A DNA stretch of 64,000 nucleotides from Nectonema munidae (taxonomy: Eukaryota; Nematomorpha; Nectonematoida; Nectonematidae): contig JAUIRK010000570.1 of the NCBI GenBank assembly GCA_030549495.1, positions 544,501 to 608,500 of the forward strand, written 5' to 3'. Shown one piece after another: positions 12,595-24,080 of this stretch. The notes under the pieces are model-generated. The model was not told the DNA's origin, did not search any database, and saw only the letters and a program-made list of their open reading frames with translations. The number at the start of each line of letters is the position of its first letter. Position 1 is the first letter of the stretch. The translations under genes were made by a program, and so were the position numbers.

Positions 12595-12917
12595 CAGGGG
12601 TCGGCAAAGTGGTCGATATCCACACCTGGGGGTCAATAAAAGATCTCTAGTGTTCGATAAAATAGAAAAACTCACCAAATTATTCTATGCTTTTTTTACT
12701 TTATAGTAGTAATAAATCTCCTTTTTCTTTTAAAACATATTTTAGGACATTGTATAGTATAGGATATATGAAACATTTTTGGTTTGTATTTTTTTCTCTT
12801 TATTGTTGGACATTCATTTATGTCTTTTTTAAAACATTTCTATGTGGGGTGGGGGTCAATGTGAAGACAAATGTTCTATGAAGGTTTCGACGGGTAAAAA
12901 AAGTTAGCCGATCCCTG
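12595..12917. mobile_element. Short non-autonomous hAT element (323 bp)
   Basis: The left end reads caggggtcggcaaagtgg and the reverse complement of the right end reads cagggatcggctaac, giving imperfect terminal inverted repeats of the hAT type. The flanks are gtttagat (12587-12594) and ttttagat (12918-12925), an 8-bp target duplication with one mismatch. The interior has an open frame of 64 codons with no recognisable motif, so this is a MITE-like derivative. Confidence 0.8.
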
Positions 12918-13348
12918 TTTTAGATCGAGCATATTTAATTTTAACATATCATGATCTGTATTGCTAAACATAGAACTAATTTAAAAAATGGGACTTTACA
13001 CCATTACCTTACAAACAGAAAGTTCTTTTTTTGCCTCTGCAGAGGTGTGTGTCATTTTATATTTGTCTGATTGGTACATTTGACATGCGCCTTATAGGTT
13101 GCCGAACTCTATTCTATGGGGTTAGAATGATATAATATTCATTTATGATTTTCTTATTTATAGTAAATTATTTGAGAATAGAGGTTAAAAATTACTTTTA
13201 GGTACTAATAAGGGACAATAGGTTCTATTGTTTTAATTTTTAATCCCAAAATTTCTTTAGAAAAAAATCTATGAAGTAAAAAAAGTTTATATGCATTGAA
13301 TTGCAAACCACTATTTTAAGAATTAGTAGAATATAATATATAACGCTT

Positions 13349-14356
13349 CAGGGCGATAGCGAGAAGGGGGCCGGGGGGCCGTGCCCCCTTCCTAATTTCC
13401 TCTTGTGCTACCCGACTTTCTATTATTTTATTCCTTTTTTACATTGCCTGAATCACCGGCTTTATCTTGTTGTGATTAATGCTTTAAATTCTGTATATGA
13501 AGTTTCAAGTTGCATTATTGTGTGTAAGCTCATTTACAATTTTATGAGAAAGCCTAATGTTGAGAAAATATATGTTGGAGGGAAAATTCAAAGGATTATG
13601 GATCAAAGATGGTCAGGACATTTTTATTCAATCAACTTTTTTGTCAAAAACTACGAAAATCTTTTATATCCTTTTGAAAAATGTTCTTTATCCGATAATA
13701 ATCCCGAACTCAGTATCAAAGCTCAAAGTCTCTCGATGTTAATACAGAAAAAACAGTTCATAACATAACATAACATATTTTATCAAGCATGTTCAAACCT
13801 ATGAAAATTTCATTTAAAAATAATAACTTCAAATAATGAGATATTTGAGTTTTCATAAGACGAAATATCATAAGTGTAAAAACTTGGGATGACTCCAATG
13901 GAAGTTTAATCTATTTCTAAATATATTTAATGTTAGTGCATCGATAATATTTTGAGTTGAAAACAGTTCATATTTGTTTTGAATCTCCTATTCTACTTAT
14001 CCACAGTTACTTTAAAATATTCAAATATTAATGATATACTTTTTTAAAATTTAACTTCTATGATGCACGAGAGAAAAAAAACTTGATTCTGCTATCATAT
14101 TTAGATTCATATACAAAAAATATTGATGCTGATAAATTGGTCAAGAAATTTTCTAACAAAACAAGAAGAATTTAACTTTTTTGAGAGAGCATGTAGTTTT
14201 TCCAAAATGAGATAGGTTTTTTTTCTATAAATAATTGTTTTATTTATTCATTACTTATTTTTAAAAGCATAAAATTGCCCAATTTTAAATCAAAATATTC
14301 AGGCCCCCTCAACTTCCCCTTGTGCCCCCAACTTCCAATTTCTGGCTACAGCCCTG
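13349..14356. mobile_element. hAT element with perfect 8-bp target duplication
   Basis: The left end cagggcgatagcgagaag pairs with the right end, whose reverse complement is cagggctgtagccagaaa. Both flanks are taacgctt (13341-13348 and 14357-14364), an exact 8-bp duplication as expected for hAT. The length is 1008 bp, so it is an internally deleted derivative. Inside it lies a decayed transposase piece (13403-13768). Both subterminal regions are rich in G/C runs (gggggccggggggcc at left, ccccctcaacttcccc at right). Confidence 0.9.
13403..13768 (+). pseudogene. Truncated hAT transposase core
   Basis: An open frame of 121 codons with no convincing start. It contains FLHCLNHRLYLVVINAL, matching the CxxH-LNL block of hAT RNase H-like cores, and later QRWSGHFYSINFFVKNY, matching the (T)RW block that follows it in ZMYM1-like hAT transposases. 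Neither the catalytic D upstream nor the C-terminal dimerisation region is present. It lies within the 13349-14356 element, in agreement with the termini found there. Confidence 0.65.
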
Positions 14357-14364
14357 TAACGCTT

Positions 14365-16530
14365 ATATATAACAATTTAAGAAAATATTTATCAGTTTCT
14401 AAAGATTAAAATTAATTTAATTTTCGATCCAAAATCTAATGCTTAGTTAAAAAAACATAATTGTAAATGTGCTTTAATTACAAATGGGAATGACCTATTA
14501 AATTTATTTTTTTTAGTATTCTGGCAAGAAAACGAGTCACAACTTTAAGAGAGAACCAAAGCTGAAAATTGTGAAAGCCCAGTACAAAATTTGTAAAATG
14601 GTTAACAAAACCTTTTCTCCTGATTTCTAATTCGCGAATGTTTTCAATTATTTTATAAATGATTATAAAATATAGCTTTGTATTTTTTAAGATATACAAA
14701 AAATAATTAAAACATCAAACATAAAAAAAGAAAAATTTTAAAATTTTATTTTTTAAATTATTTATAATTTTCTTCATGTCCAAACAATTTGATGAGACTG
14801 ATCAAAATTATATTATTCTTTGTCTTTTTAACAATATTCATATTGAGTAAACCTTAAATTTGATTTTTGAAATTTTTTCATACCTTTATTATTATCCTTA
14901 GATCTCTAAATTTTAGTTTGTGGAAAGTTTTATGAACATTTACTATTCCTTTATGTTATTATTTTTACTAAATAAAATTAACAAGATGAAACCTGTTATC
15001 AAATAATTTACAATATCATTAATCTATCTGCCCAGCGATAATAAAAATTGATTCGCTGATTATAAGAAATTTTACATGAGCGAATGTTACATCGAAGTTG
15101 TACATTTTTGTTGTTCTTAGACACGTGAACCTCTCTGTTTTTATTTCAAATTTAAGAAAACGTTCTGTTTAAGAAATATCTAATGTACGCTGAATAAAAA
15201 AGCCATTTTTATAAATTGTCATGTAAAGAGCAAAATGGGTAGAAAGATGTTCATTTGATGTAAACGACGCTTGATTAGAAACAGTTAAGGGCCTAAGCTT
15301 TTCTGCTTTTTCATTTGTTAGCCATTAAGAATGGCTCACGCGAATGATGTTTTATGTTAAGCAATCTATTTTCTGTCTCTTGGCAATTGTTGCTGAGTCA
15401 GAAGCTTTATGATCCTTATCCCTATTCATGACAGGCCATTTTTATTTCCTCACTGATAGGTGGGGGGGGGGTTGCCTTTTGGCCGCCTTTTTTTTCTTTC
15501 TAAAATATTGAATATTATATAATTCTTGCGTATCCGACTAAATAATTGAGTGCGAATCTGATGGTGTAATTTACCATTAAAATCAATGAAACCTGTTAAA
15601 AAAATCAATCAATTTCAAATAAATAAACTTCAAAATATATTATAATTCCACATTTTTTTGAGAAAATAGATAGGTCATCTAATGTGAATGTCTTAGAGGC
15701 TATACTATACTATCCTGAAATAGTTCGAAATGTGTCACATGCAGTAACTGCATTGCCCCCTCTCCCCCATATCAAGTTACTTATGTGGAACGATTGTTTT
15801 GGGCTCTTCGCATTATTCATTCTGACCTGCGAGCTTCAATTTAGGAAGATTTCGTATAGGCAATTTTGTTCTCGGAAACAAATTGATTAAAAAAATTTTT
15901 TTCTGCTTTAATTTTCACTTCGTTTCATATTCAATGTAATTTTTTAATTTTTAATTTAGTTAAACTTAATGCTTTGTATCAAATAATTTTTGAAGTTTTG
16001 AATCTTGCAAAACTGCATCGGGGCTGCTGTTTCAAGGTAATCGTCATGCCAAATAAATTGATAAGCAATGGAGCCTGAGAGCCTAATCTATTTCAAACTA
16101 GCTCTCTAGCCTTTCCTTGGATGTTAAGAGTGTCTAAATTGAATTAGAGTTATGTTAGTATTTAAAACCTAATTATACTCTTTTTAGATTTTGTCTATTG
16201 TTGCAGGGAGTATTAATTGTCATTCTACACAGTTGTCTTTCACTTGTTTTTAATTAATGCCGGCAATGGTTTTTGATTTAGATATATTGGAAATTATTTT
16301 TACTTTTCATTTTATTTAGTTTTCCTGCAAAAGACATATCGCGTAGTATCCTATGATTATTCTCCTTTGCAAGAAGATGAAATTAAGCTATTTATCAGTT
16401 TGTAATTTTTTTTCTTTTTATTTAGATAATTTCCACTTAATATGTTTATATACTATTAAGTATTTATTCCATGCTTTTTTATCATTTTTTTATTTAGAAT
16501 CTCTGAAGATGTATGATATTATATTTGTTC
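14365..16530. other. No recognisable gene
   Basis: AT-rich sequence with a short G run at about 15462-15472. Open frames are short and motif-free. Confidence 0.4.
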
Positions 16531-16535
16531 GCAGA

Positions 16536-16610
16536 TGGTCTAATTTTGGGATCGTAGTGTCTTGATCCAGTGATCCTGGGTTCAATTCTACAACCACGAT
16601 TAATTTATTT
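16536..16610 (+). repeat. tRNA-like sequence, probable SINE head
   Basis: It contains an A-box-like gatggtctaattttggga and a B-box-like gggttcaattctac at tRNA-like spacing. A full cloverleaf with a paired acceptor stem is not convincing, so a tRNA-derived SINE or tRNA pseudogene is more likely than a functional tRNA. Confidence 0.4.
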
Positions 16611-17627
16611 TGTAAATATGGAAAGAAAATTGTTTATAGAGTGTGAATATATTTTTTAGTAGATGCTGAAAGGTATACAGAATTCGCGGATTTTTACAGA
16701 TCGCCACATCTAAATTTCTATAGATTTATTTTTGCTATAATGCTGAATATCGTTAGCTAACACGCACAAAATCTTTAAGTCTACTAAGAGTCTGAACTAA
16801 ATTAATAAAATGTATGTTTTAATGTTTTGGGCAAATAGTAAAGAGATTACACAGAAAAATTGTACACCCTTGTTTTCCTCATAGTACAAATGGAGAGAGT
16901 AACCTACTTGATAGTCACATCAACACATTCGTGTTTGTATCATATTAGTGTCTCGAATTATTTGAATGCTAACACCCCAACATGCAATGCAATCAACCAT
17001 TAAATTTTGATATGGATTATTTTTTTGTAATTTTTATTAGTTCAATATAATATGATCAATCAATACTTTGTTAAAAATGATTAAAAACTGTTTCTATTTC
17101 GATGTTGATAAAATAGACTGTTACCGCCATGGTTGGGATTAATTATAAATTTCAATTACAATTATATTTTCAATTACAAGGCTCAAATGACAATTATAAA
17201 AAATTATGTCGCCATTTTTAAACCTAAGAACATTTCCCTACTCTTTTCGAATATTCCTTAGGGATTTTAAGATGTACAAGCCAATTTCGACAATATACAC
17301 TATCCAGCCTTTGATAAGTAGGGCTTACTGATATGTTCTTCAACACTTGAGACTTCTCGCGATTCACCCATCCAACTGCCAACCCAGTGTGACAATCCTA
17401 CCACTTTATATGACAGCTGTAAAGAATTGTTGTTCTCTCTATGTCTATGAAATTACCGCTTCTTCACAACTACGCGTGTAGTAGTAATACAAATTTTTCT
17501 CATCATTACCACGGAAGTGATGTGTGGAAATGTAGGAAAGAATATTGAAACAATGAAAAGGGGTGTGGTTTTTTACCAATATCTCCGAAATAAACGAAAA
17601 TTATCTGAATAAATAATTGCTCTATAT

Positions 17628-19511
17628 CAGTGGTTCCCAACCTTTTTTTCTGTCATTTCCCCCTGCACCCAATTCAACCATCCAGATTTTCCCCTTCATG
17701 TATATGAGAGAAAGAACAGCTAAAACGCACTGAGTCTACTAATTTATTTTTCAAATGCACTAACACAGCTAACATTAAATTGTATTGAATAAGAACACTA
17801 ACACAGCTTTTTAGTCTGACTTCTGGCATTGTTTACCGTCCACAAGTCCTTCAATGTCTGGGGGAGTTATGGAGAGCGCACATCGAAGATCCACCTCCAA
17901 CTTGTTACGTGCCTTTGTTTTGAGGTGTACCAGTGCCGAAAATCTTGACTCACACAGGTAGGTGGAAGAAAACTGGATCAATATCCGCAGGGCATTCGTT
18001 GCAAAAAGTGGGTAGGTTCCTCGGACTTGGGTCCTAAACTCTCAAGCCTTCGTGGTGTTGTTTGATATCCTAGGCTATTGGATCAGGCAGACCATCTTCG
18101 ATATCCTCCACACATTCGTTCAGAGCGAGGAATGAGGAAAAACTTCCACTCCCCCTTTTCTTCTCCAGTTTAGCCACGAAAGCTCTGATCTTGTCCCACT
18201 GAAAAAGAATGTTGGTCCCTTTGCCCTGCAGTTTCCTGTTGAGCTCGTTCAATGCACTGAAAATATTGGACAAGTAGGACAGCCGCACCCGGGAAAACTC
18301 ACCCTTCAACGCCTCCAGAAGTACAACATTCTATTGGGCCTCAAGGAAGACTACCACCTCATCAAACAATTCCAGGACTCGCTGCAACATGTTTTCCTTC
18401 GAGAGCCAACTCAACTGAGTATGAAACAGCAACGATTCGTGGTCGGCTTCCATGCCTTCACAAAGCCGACGGAACAACCGAGTGTTCAGAGCGAAACCCT
18501 TGATAAAGTTGACGACTTTGATTACAGTCTCAATATGCTGCTTGAAGTTCTTGGGGAGAGTTCTCGAAGCAAGCGCCCCTTTGTGTATAAGACAGTGTGT
18601 TGATTCCACTGCTGGATTCTTTTGCTTGACGAGCGTGACGAACCCCGATCGAGAAGAGATGAGCTGGGGCATCATCCGTGCACACCCCAACCAGAGACTC
18701 CCAGCTGATGTTACTGTCTTCTGCAATTCCTTTTTCGCTGGTATAACGAACAAAGACCACACTTGGGACAGATTCGCAACATCTGTCGATTCGTCGAATT
18801 CAATCGAAAAAAACTGTGACCCTCGAATTTTTTAAACAACTTCGTTCTTGATCCTCTCAGCCATATGATTGATCCGTCACCGAATGGTGTTGTTTGAAAG
18901 GGAAATCTGGGTCATCTTGTTGTGGACAGTCTCACCAAGGACCAACTTCACGCACTGCAGCGTGTCACCAATTGCGTGTGGCTTCTTCTCCCTCGCAATC
19001 TTGCACGAGACTTCATATGACGCCTTCACAATAGCGTCTGTTTGCTGACGAAATGTTCCAGTTGAGTCCAGTCTCGTTTTCTTCAGATAATTTTGTTTCA
19101 GCTTGAAGTATTCACTATCCTTGTTCTGTAGTTCGGGATGACATCCTTGAAGGTGTTGCTTCAGCTGGAATGGCTTCATGCTACCATTCCCCAAGGTCTA
19201 CGTCACTATTTTACGTCACAACGAACGTAAAATCAAAGTCTAAATATGCTTTAGAATATATCCGTTTTTTCGACATGATCACTTGCGAACCTGAAAAGAA
19301 CAAGAGAGATCATATTAAGACATGTAATAGAAAAAAACAAAATAAAAAAGAAGAAAATAAAACATAAAAATGAAAGTTCAGGAAACGGGCACTACTGAGA
19401 AAAGAAGAACAGAAGGCTATTACTGGAAATTATTTTCCTATATTTCCAGAATTTTAATTCCAGACTAGAATTTCCCCCTGGGGGAAATTTCTCCCTGTTT
19501 GGGAAGCAGTG
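17628..19511 (-). mobile_element. Nested ZBED5-type hAT element with perfect target duplication
   Basis: Termini: left cagtggttcccaaccttt, right (reverse complement) cactgcttcccaaacagg. The flanking 8-bp duplication ctctatat is identical at 17620-17627 and 19512-19519. The 1884-bp element carries a decayed transposase on the - strand. It is inserted inside the older hAT of 17128-21085, so the order of insertion is clear. Confidence 0.92.
17850..19180 (-). pseudogene. ZBED5/FAM200-like hAT transposase, nearly full length but broken
   Basis: On the - strand, the BED-finger tail comes first (SMKPFQLKQHLQGCHPEL). Next are KASYEVSCKIAREKKPHAIG and TQISLSNNTIR, hallmark blocks of ZBED5/FAM200/SCAND3 proteins. 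The core follows with the catalytic region FSIEFDESTD and a frameshifted LVIPAKKEL piece. Then come STHCLIHKGALASRTLP (CxxH block), VKVVNFIKGFALNTRLFRRL and LSWLSKENMLQRVLELFDE. The C-terminal part ends near RVRLSYLSNIFSALNELN and an acidic tail. Stops at about 18310 and 18830 and frame changes near 18600 disrupt it. It is inactive but recent enough for about 400 residues to be followed. Its BED domain would have bound DNA at the termini described for the enclosing element. Confidence 0.88.
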
Positions 19512-20078
19512 CTCTATATAGACAGGAATTGATGAATATGAAGGTAGCCAAAGGAAGCCTTTGAGTCGTAGCAGTTGAGTAAACAGTGATGCGAAAATTT
19601 ATTTGTATCATATGTGTAGTATAGTAACAAAAGAAGCAAAGAGCGGTAAGCTCAAAGATTTAGGTAGATAGAGAGAGGATAAATCTTTATGATTGTCATC
19701 TATAAGATTGATTGAAGTGTGCTAGGATTGCCGATGATTCTCCTAGAACCAAAAAATTGGCAATTATCTTTTCATTTTCAATTACAAGGCTCAAATTACA
19801 ATTATAATTTCAATTATGTCACCAATTTTTTTTCAATTTTTTTTTAAAGGAACAAAAAATAATCACTGCTCAATCTAGTATAAACAATACACCCTAATTG
19901 TGTCATCGGTATGTGCTAAATACAAAAACTGAATGCACAAATCTTTTTTGATTCCAGATATCGCTGCTTATCGCAGTGTGGCTAGCTCGGATCTACTTGG
20001 AAGAAGGGCTATTTTTTATAAAAATCACACACACAAGATAAAATATAACGATGGATTGTGAGTTCAGATGTGAAAATG

Positions 20079-21010
20079 TTACTGATTTATCTCAAAGATA
20101 GTGAAATCGACGAATCGTTTGAGTGATTCCCGCAAAAAGACTCTCTGGGCATAAGACATGGAGAGAGTGAGCTTGAAGATGTTCGGCTTGTCTATGAAAA
20201 CCTTGTATACTTTTTCGTCTCTGGTTTTATGGACTAAAGAACCGTAGAGATGCGCCGAATGGTCGCTTGGGGTGCGAGAATCAAAGACATACTTAAAGTT
20301 TAGGACCGTAGGATATGTCTTTTGAATGGAACTAGCAGCATCTGTTGATGAATCTGAATTTAGAATGAACAACTGGTTCGCTTCTTGCAATTTGAACTTT
20401 ATAGCTTGAAAATTGAAACTAGAAAATTTGATAATACGTCTAAATCTAACCCAGGGGCACACATCCGGGTGGTTTTTTTTGCAATTTTGCTAAAAGTCTT
20501 TAGAGAATACGACAGCTGTATTATGTCTCTTAGAATCACTAATTATTACCTATGTTTTCATATTTTTAACATTATTTTGCCATGAATAAATTGCAAAAAT
20601 TTATTTTTTATACATGTAAGTGTATACATTAGTAAGGGTTATTTTCGAAGCCATTTTTCATAGGGGGTTAGGGCCTAACCAAATCAGAATTTCTTCTTCT
20701 TGGAGTCTTGGAGATCCTTGTGAGTTAGGATAATCAAATCTCCAAAGAAAAGTATTTTTTGAAAAAATAGATGAACCTTGTAAAATTTACTTACTTGCTC
20801 AAGTTCATGAACAGAGTAGCTTGAAGTAGGAGCAAAATTAAAATCCAAGCCTAGCCATCAGGATAACACTTTATTAGACAGTTGAATAGAAGACTCCATA
20901 TCACAAAGTAGACCTGGGAAAAGCAAATTGTCTTGAGCCGGTGATTCACGCAGAAGTCCTTCAAAAACAGAGTGAAGAGTGGCCTGAAAATCGAGACTTC
21001 TTGAGTATAA
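20079..21010 (-). pseudogene. Unrecognised coding-like segment inside a hAT element
   Basis: I do not recognise this protein. On the - strand, 21010-20700 reads as two open blocks in one frame, split by one TGA: SRSLDFQATLHSVFEGLLRE and beyond, then LGLDFNFAPTSSYSVHELEQ and on to DSKKKKF. A canonical donor (CAA followed by gtaagt) occurs at about 20812, so part of the second block may be intron. A second open frame, 20462-20079, ends in a TAA and includes DSRTPSDHSAHLYGSLVHKT and FIDKPNIFKLTLSMSYAQRV. Before it stands a good acceptor (ttttctag, about 20412). Composition is clearly less A/T-rich than the surroundings. It lies within the termini of the 17128-21085 hAT and shows no hAT CxxH or RW block. 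It may be captured host exons or a very divergent transposase. Confidence 0.45.
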
Positions 21011-21407
21011 ATTATCTGGTGTTTAAGGTGTAATTGTAATTAATTTTCAATTACGCAATTATAATTATAATTGACCCCAACCCTGGTTACCGCATCCAAT
21101 AAAATCAAGCGTGAATCTTGTATTTTTGTGTGATAGCGCTAGTCTGTTATTTAAAATGATTGCTTTAAATTTCTATATTAATTTAATCTTTCTATAATTT
21201 TGAGTTAAAAAACTTATTTTTTTAAATTATTATAAAGAATTATACTAATTTTATCATTTGTGCAAAAATATGCTTGCTTTCGTCCTTTACACCTTCTTTA
21301 TTTGCAAGAAACTGAAAAAATTGAGTTTTGAAAGTTTCTTAGATCAATGAAATTTTAAGTATTGCAAGTTTCTTAAACCTTATTTTTTAACAAACACTCT
21401 CTATCTT

Positions 21408-21532
21408 AACAAATGTCTTTTTAATTTGTCTTTTTAAATTATAAACACTCTTTCTAAAATACAAATTAAAATTGAAAAAAGACAATTTCGTACTAAATAA
21501 GGCAATTTAGAAGTAAAAATGGTATATATATT
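21408..21532. repeat. Diverged relative of the GTCTTTTT palindrome
   Basis: It shares the words atgtctttttaa, cactctttctaaaatac, aattgaaaaaagacaattt and atggtatatata with the palindrome at 10203-10422, including the same central spacer. The arms are shorter and more decayed. Confidence 0.75.
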
Positions 21533-22129
21533 AAAAAGTGTCCATTAAACACAACTCAGAGATTAAAGTCTAAGAATTTAATTTTTAAAATAACTATTTA
21601 AATGCAGTTTTTTGTAAAAAATTGTTTTTCATGTTTAATTTTTTACCCTTTTTTTACAAACACTTGGAACAAAATTTTTACCAAAGGGATATTTGGCAAA
21701 AATTCATCAATTTATGATGATGTATTCTTATCTAACACCACATTTAATTGAATTATATTGCATGTAATGCATTCAGCCAACAACATGCTTTTATTATACT
21801 ATACCGTATGTATTAATATTCACCTAACTATATATACTTTAATTGCGCTAATCTATCTTTATTAATCGTCACCTAACTACTACGTATCTTCATTGATTAT
21901 TTTATTTATTTTTATATCTTCTTTATTTAATTGATTGTTTTATCAATTTTTTTGCAATAAATTTTTTATCAAAAAGTTTATTTCTACCATTAAAAAATAT
22001 GAATGTCAGTGTGAGCATCTTTCTTACTGTATTTTTTTGAGTTTCAGTGTTTTAACATCAAAACAACATTTTTATAGCTTGCAGTGGAAATATTGTAAAC
22101 TGTATTTACATTTTTGTGGAAATATTTGT

Positions 22130-22270
22130 TCACCAAATGTTTATTCGGTCAAGTGTCCGATCGGCCAAATGTCTCTTTCGTAAAAGTTTTGTTCGATCGT
22201 CCTTCGACCAAATGTCCGTTCTGCCAAATGTGTTTTAGGTCAAGTCTCTCGGCCAAATGTGCAAGTACCA
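22130..22270. repeat. Short tandem phrase repeat (CGGCCAAATGTCC-like)
   Basis: About six imperfect copies of a roughly 16-24 bp phrase built on (t/c)cggccaaatgtccg. A further pair of related copies (tctgctaaatgtc, tctgctaaatgtccgg) occurs at about 38505-38552. Confidence 0.7.
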
Positions 22271-22415
22271 ACAAGGGTATGCAGATTAAGCCGCATTAGG
22301 CTCTTATTAATATTTGATGCTGCTCTTATTTGATGTAATTTTTCTCACATAATTTTTAAGGCATTTAATAAGAAGTTATCTCTATAATTACTAGGATAAG
22401 CCTGTTTGTCTCTTG

Positions 22416-22790
22416 CTTCGCTCGAGACCTTGAATTCTAAGTCCCAATCATTCTAGGTCCATTTAAAGATCATTGGTACCTTTAATGTAGGTCCTGTTAA
22501 AGATCATTGGTACTGTGATTATAGGTCCTGTTAAAGATCATTGGTACCCCCGTGATTCTAGCTCCTGTGAAAAATATTGGTACCCCTGTGATTTTAGGTC
22601 CTATGAAAAATCATTGTTATGCGCGTGATTCTAGGTCCTTATGACTATAGGTCCTCTCAAGATCATTGGTACCCCCGTGATTATAGATCTTCGCTCGAGA
22701 CCTTGGATTTAAGGTCCAATAATTCTAGGTCCTGTTAAAGATCATTGGTACTGTGATTCTAGGTCCTGTGGAAGATCATTGGCACTTTTT
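22416..22790. repeat. Minisatellite, ~37-bp unit with a higher-order period
   Basis: Roughly nine or ten imperfect units centred on aggtcctgttaaagatcatt followed by ggtacccccgtgattct. A linker beginning cttcgctcgagacctt occurs at 22416 and again at 22689, so the array has a higher-order repeat of about 273 bp. There is no open reading frame or RNA motif. Confidence 0.85.
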
Positions 22791-22799
22791 TAAAAGAGA

Positions 22800-24080
22800 T
22801 TTATAGATAAATCGTATAAATTGTAACGAAAAATAATTAAAAGTAAAATATGCTTTATGAAACTGAAAAAAATGTGAGTCTATATAAGTGAATGTTTTCA
22901 AGGTTTTGGTCCTAACGAATACTTTTCTCATTTTGAATTCCTATCATCATATCAATTATTTATCATTTTTAAATTATTTTTTTAGACAAAACAAATCTAC
23001 TTTAAATAGTATCCAAGATTTGAAGAATGAACTTTCCCAAATAAAGTCAAAGTAGATTTCTTATTTCATTGATTTTTTCTCTTAAAAATAACTTGGAGAA
23101 TAAGATTTGCGTAGTTAATTTTCGCCAAGCAACTTTTTTAATTCGAAACCAATTGACACAGTAAAAGCGTGTCCAAAATGCCTGCGCCATGTTTTTGTTC
23201 TTTTACTTCTGATATATATTTTTCTAGACATCAAAATTATATTATCTGGAAGAGTGTAACTTCACGTGTGCAGGTCAATACCGATTCACGTTATTTCTCA
23301 TACGAATGGAGATATGAAATATATGAAGTTCTTTCGTCTTCTCATACTTTTATGATAAATTTGATAGCTTGTGTATAATCGTGTCTCTAAAAATGGAATC
23401 ATGTTCGTACGCTTCACAAGCTGACAAATAAAAATTATATGATTTATTTACTCTTTTCATTTACCTTCCTCAGACAATCTGCTAAAACCATCTCAGGTAT
23501 CCTGTCTCTCTTTTTTTACGATATTAAGAAAAAAGAGAGTTCTGGCAGCGTGCCCTGAAAAGTTCCCATGCTTCTTAATATTTTGGTGCGTTTTTTATCT
23601 AACAATTTTTCCAAGCATTTATATGCGCAATTTTGAGAAATATAGCTGGAAGATGGAATTTTCCTTTGAAAAAAATTATGTAAAAACTTCTTTACGGGGC
23701 AAAATCTTGTCACATATTTGATTTTCTAATAATTTCTTCGATACAAAACACTTAATTCAAAGGATCACCTATTATTTTATATTCTTATAGGATTTATAGT
23801 GATTTGTTTATTATGACTCAACCACCACATCGGAATATTTATATAATTAGGGCTGTAAGAATTCTATCATTTTTGCCGATACCGAGATGGCTTGTAATAA
23901 TAAACGTAAACTAAAAATGATATCTTTTCTTAATTAAAGTAACTGATTAAAATTTGTTACAAAAATATATACCATAATTTTATCATTCTTTTAAAACTGG
24001 CAATAAAAGACCTCAATTATACTTACTTTTTAATTCAAGAAACGTTTGATTAATTTAAATTATAAGACCCTTTATTTTAG
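22800..24080. other. No recognisable gene; upstream intron or intergenic DNA of UXS1
   Basis: AT-rich. The N-terminal exons of UXS1 (cytosolic tail and membrane anchor) should lie 5' of 24081, but I could not identify them here with confidence. Confidence 0.35.

Larger units (their letters stand above)
17128..21085. mobile_element. Outer hAT element with perfect 8-bp target duplication
   Basis: The left end catggttgggattaattata and the reverse complement of the right end, cagggttggggtcaattata, form terminal inverted repeats of about 20 bp. Both ends continue into repeated caattacaattat words. The target duplication gttaccgc is identical on both sides (17120-17127 and 21086-21093). The element spans 3958 bp but contains a second complete hAT (17628-19511). 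Without that insertion and its extra duplication it would be about 2.07 kb. It carries a coding-like segment on the - strand (20079-21010) that I do not recognise as a hAT transposase. Confidence 0.88.

Noticed and set aside
20700-20812. PH-domain-like reading of ILFFGDLIILTHKDLQDSKK
   Set aside because: A passing resemblance to the strand-rich core of PH domains. Too short and interrupted to support a domain call.
22416-22790. Regularly spaced repeats suggesting a CRISPR array
   Set aside because: The units are imperfect and contiguous, with no unique spacers. The context is an animal genome.
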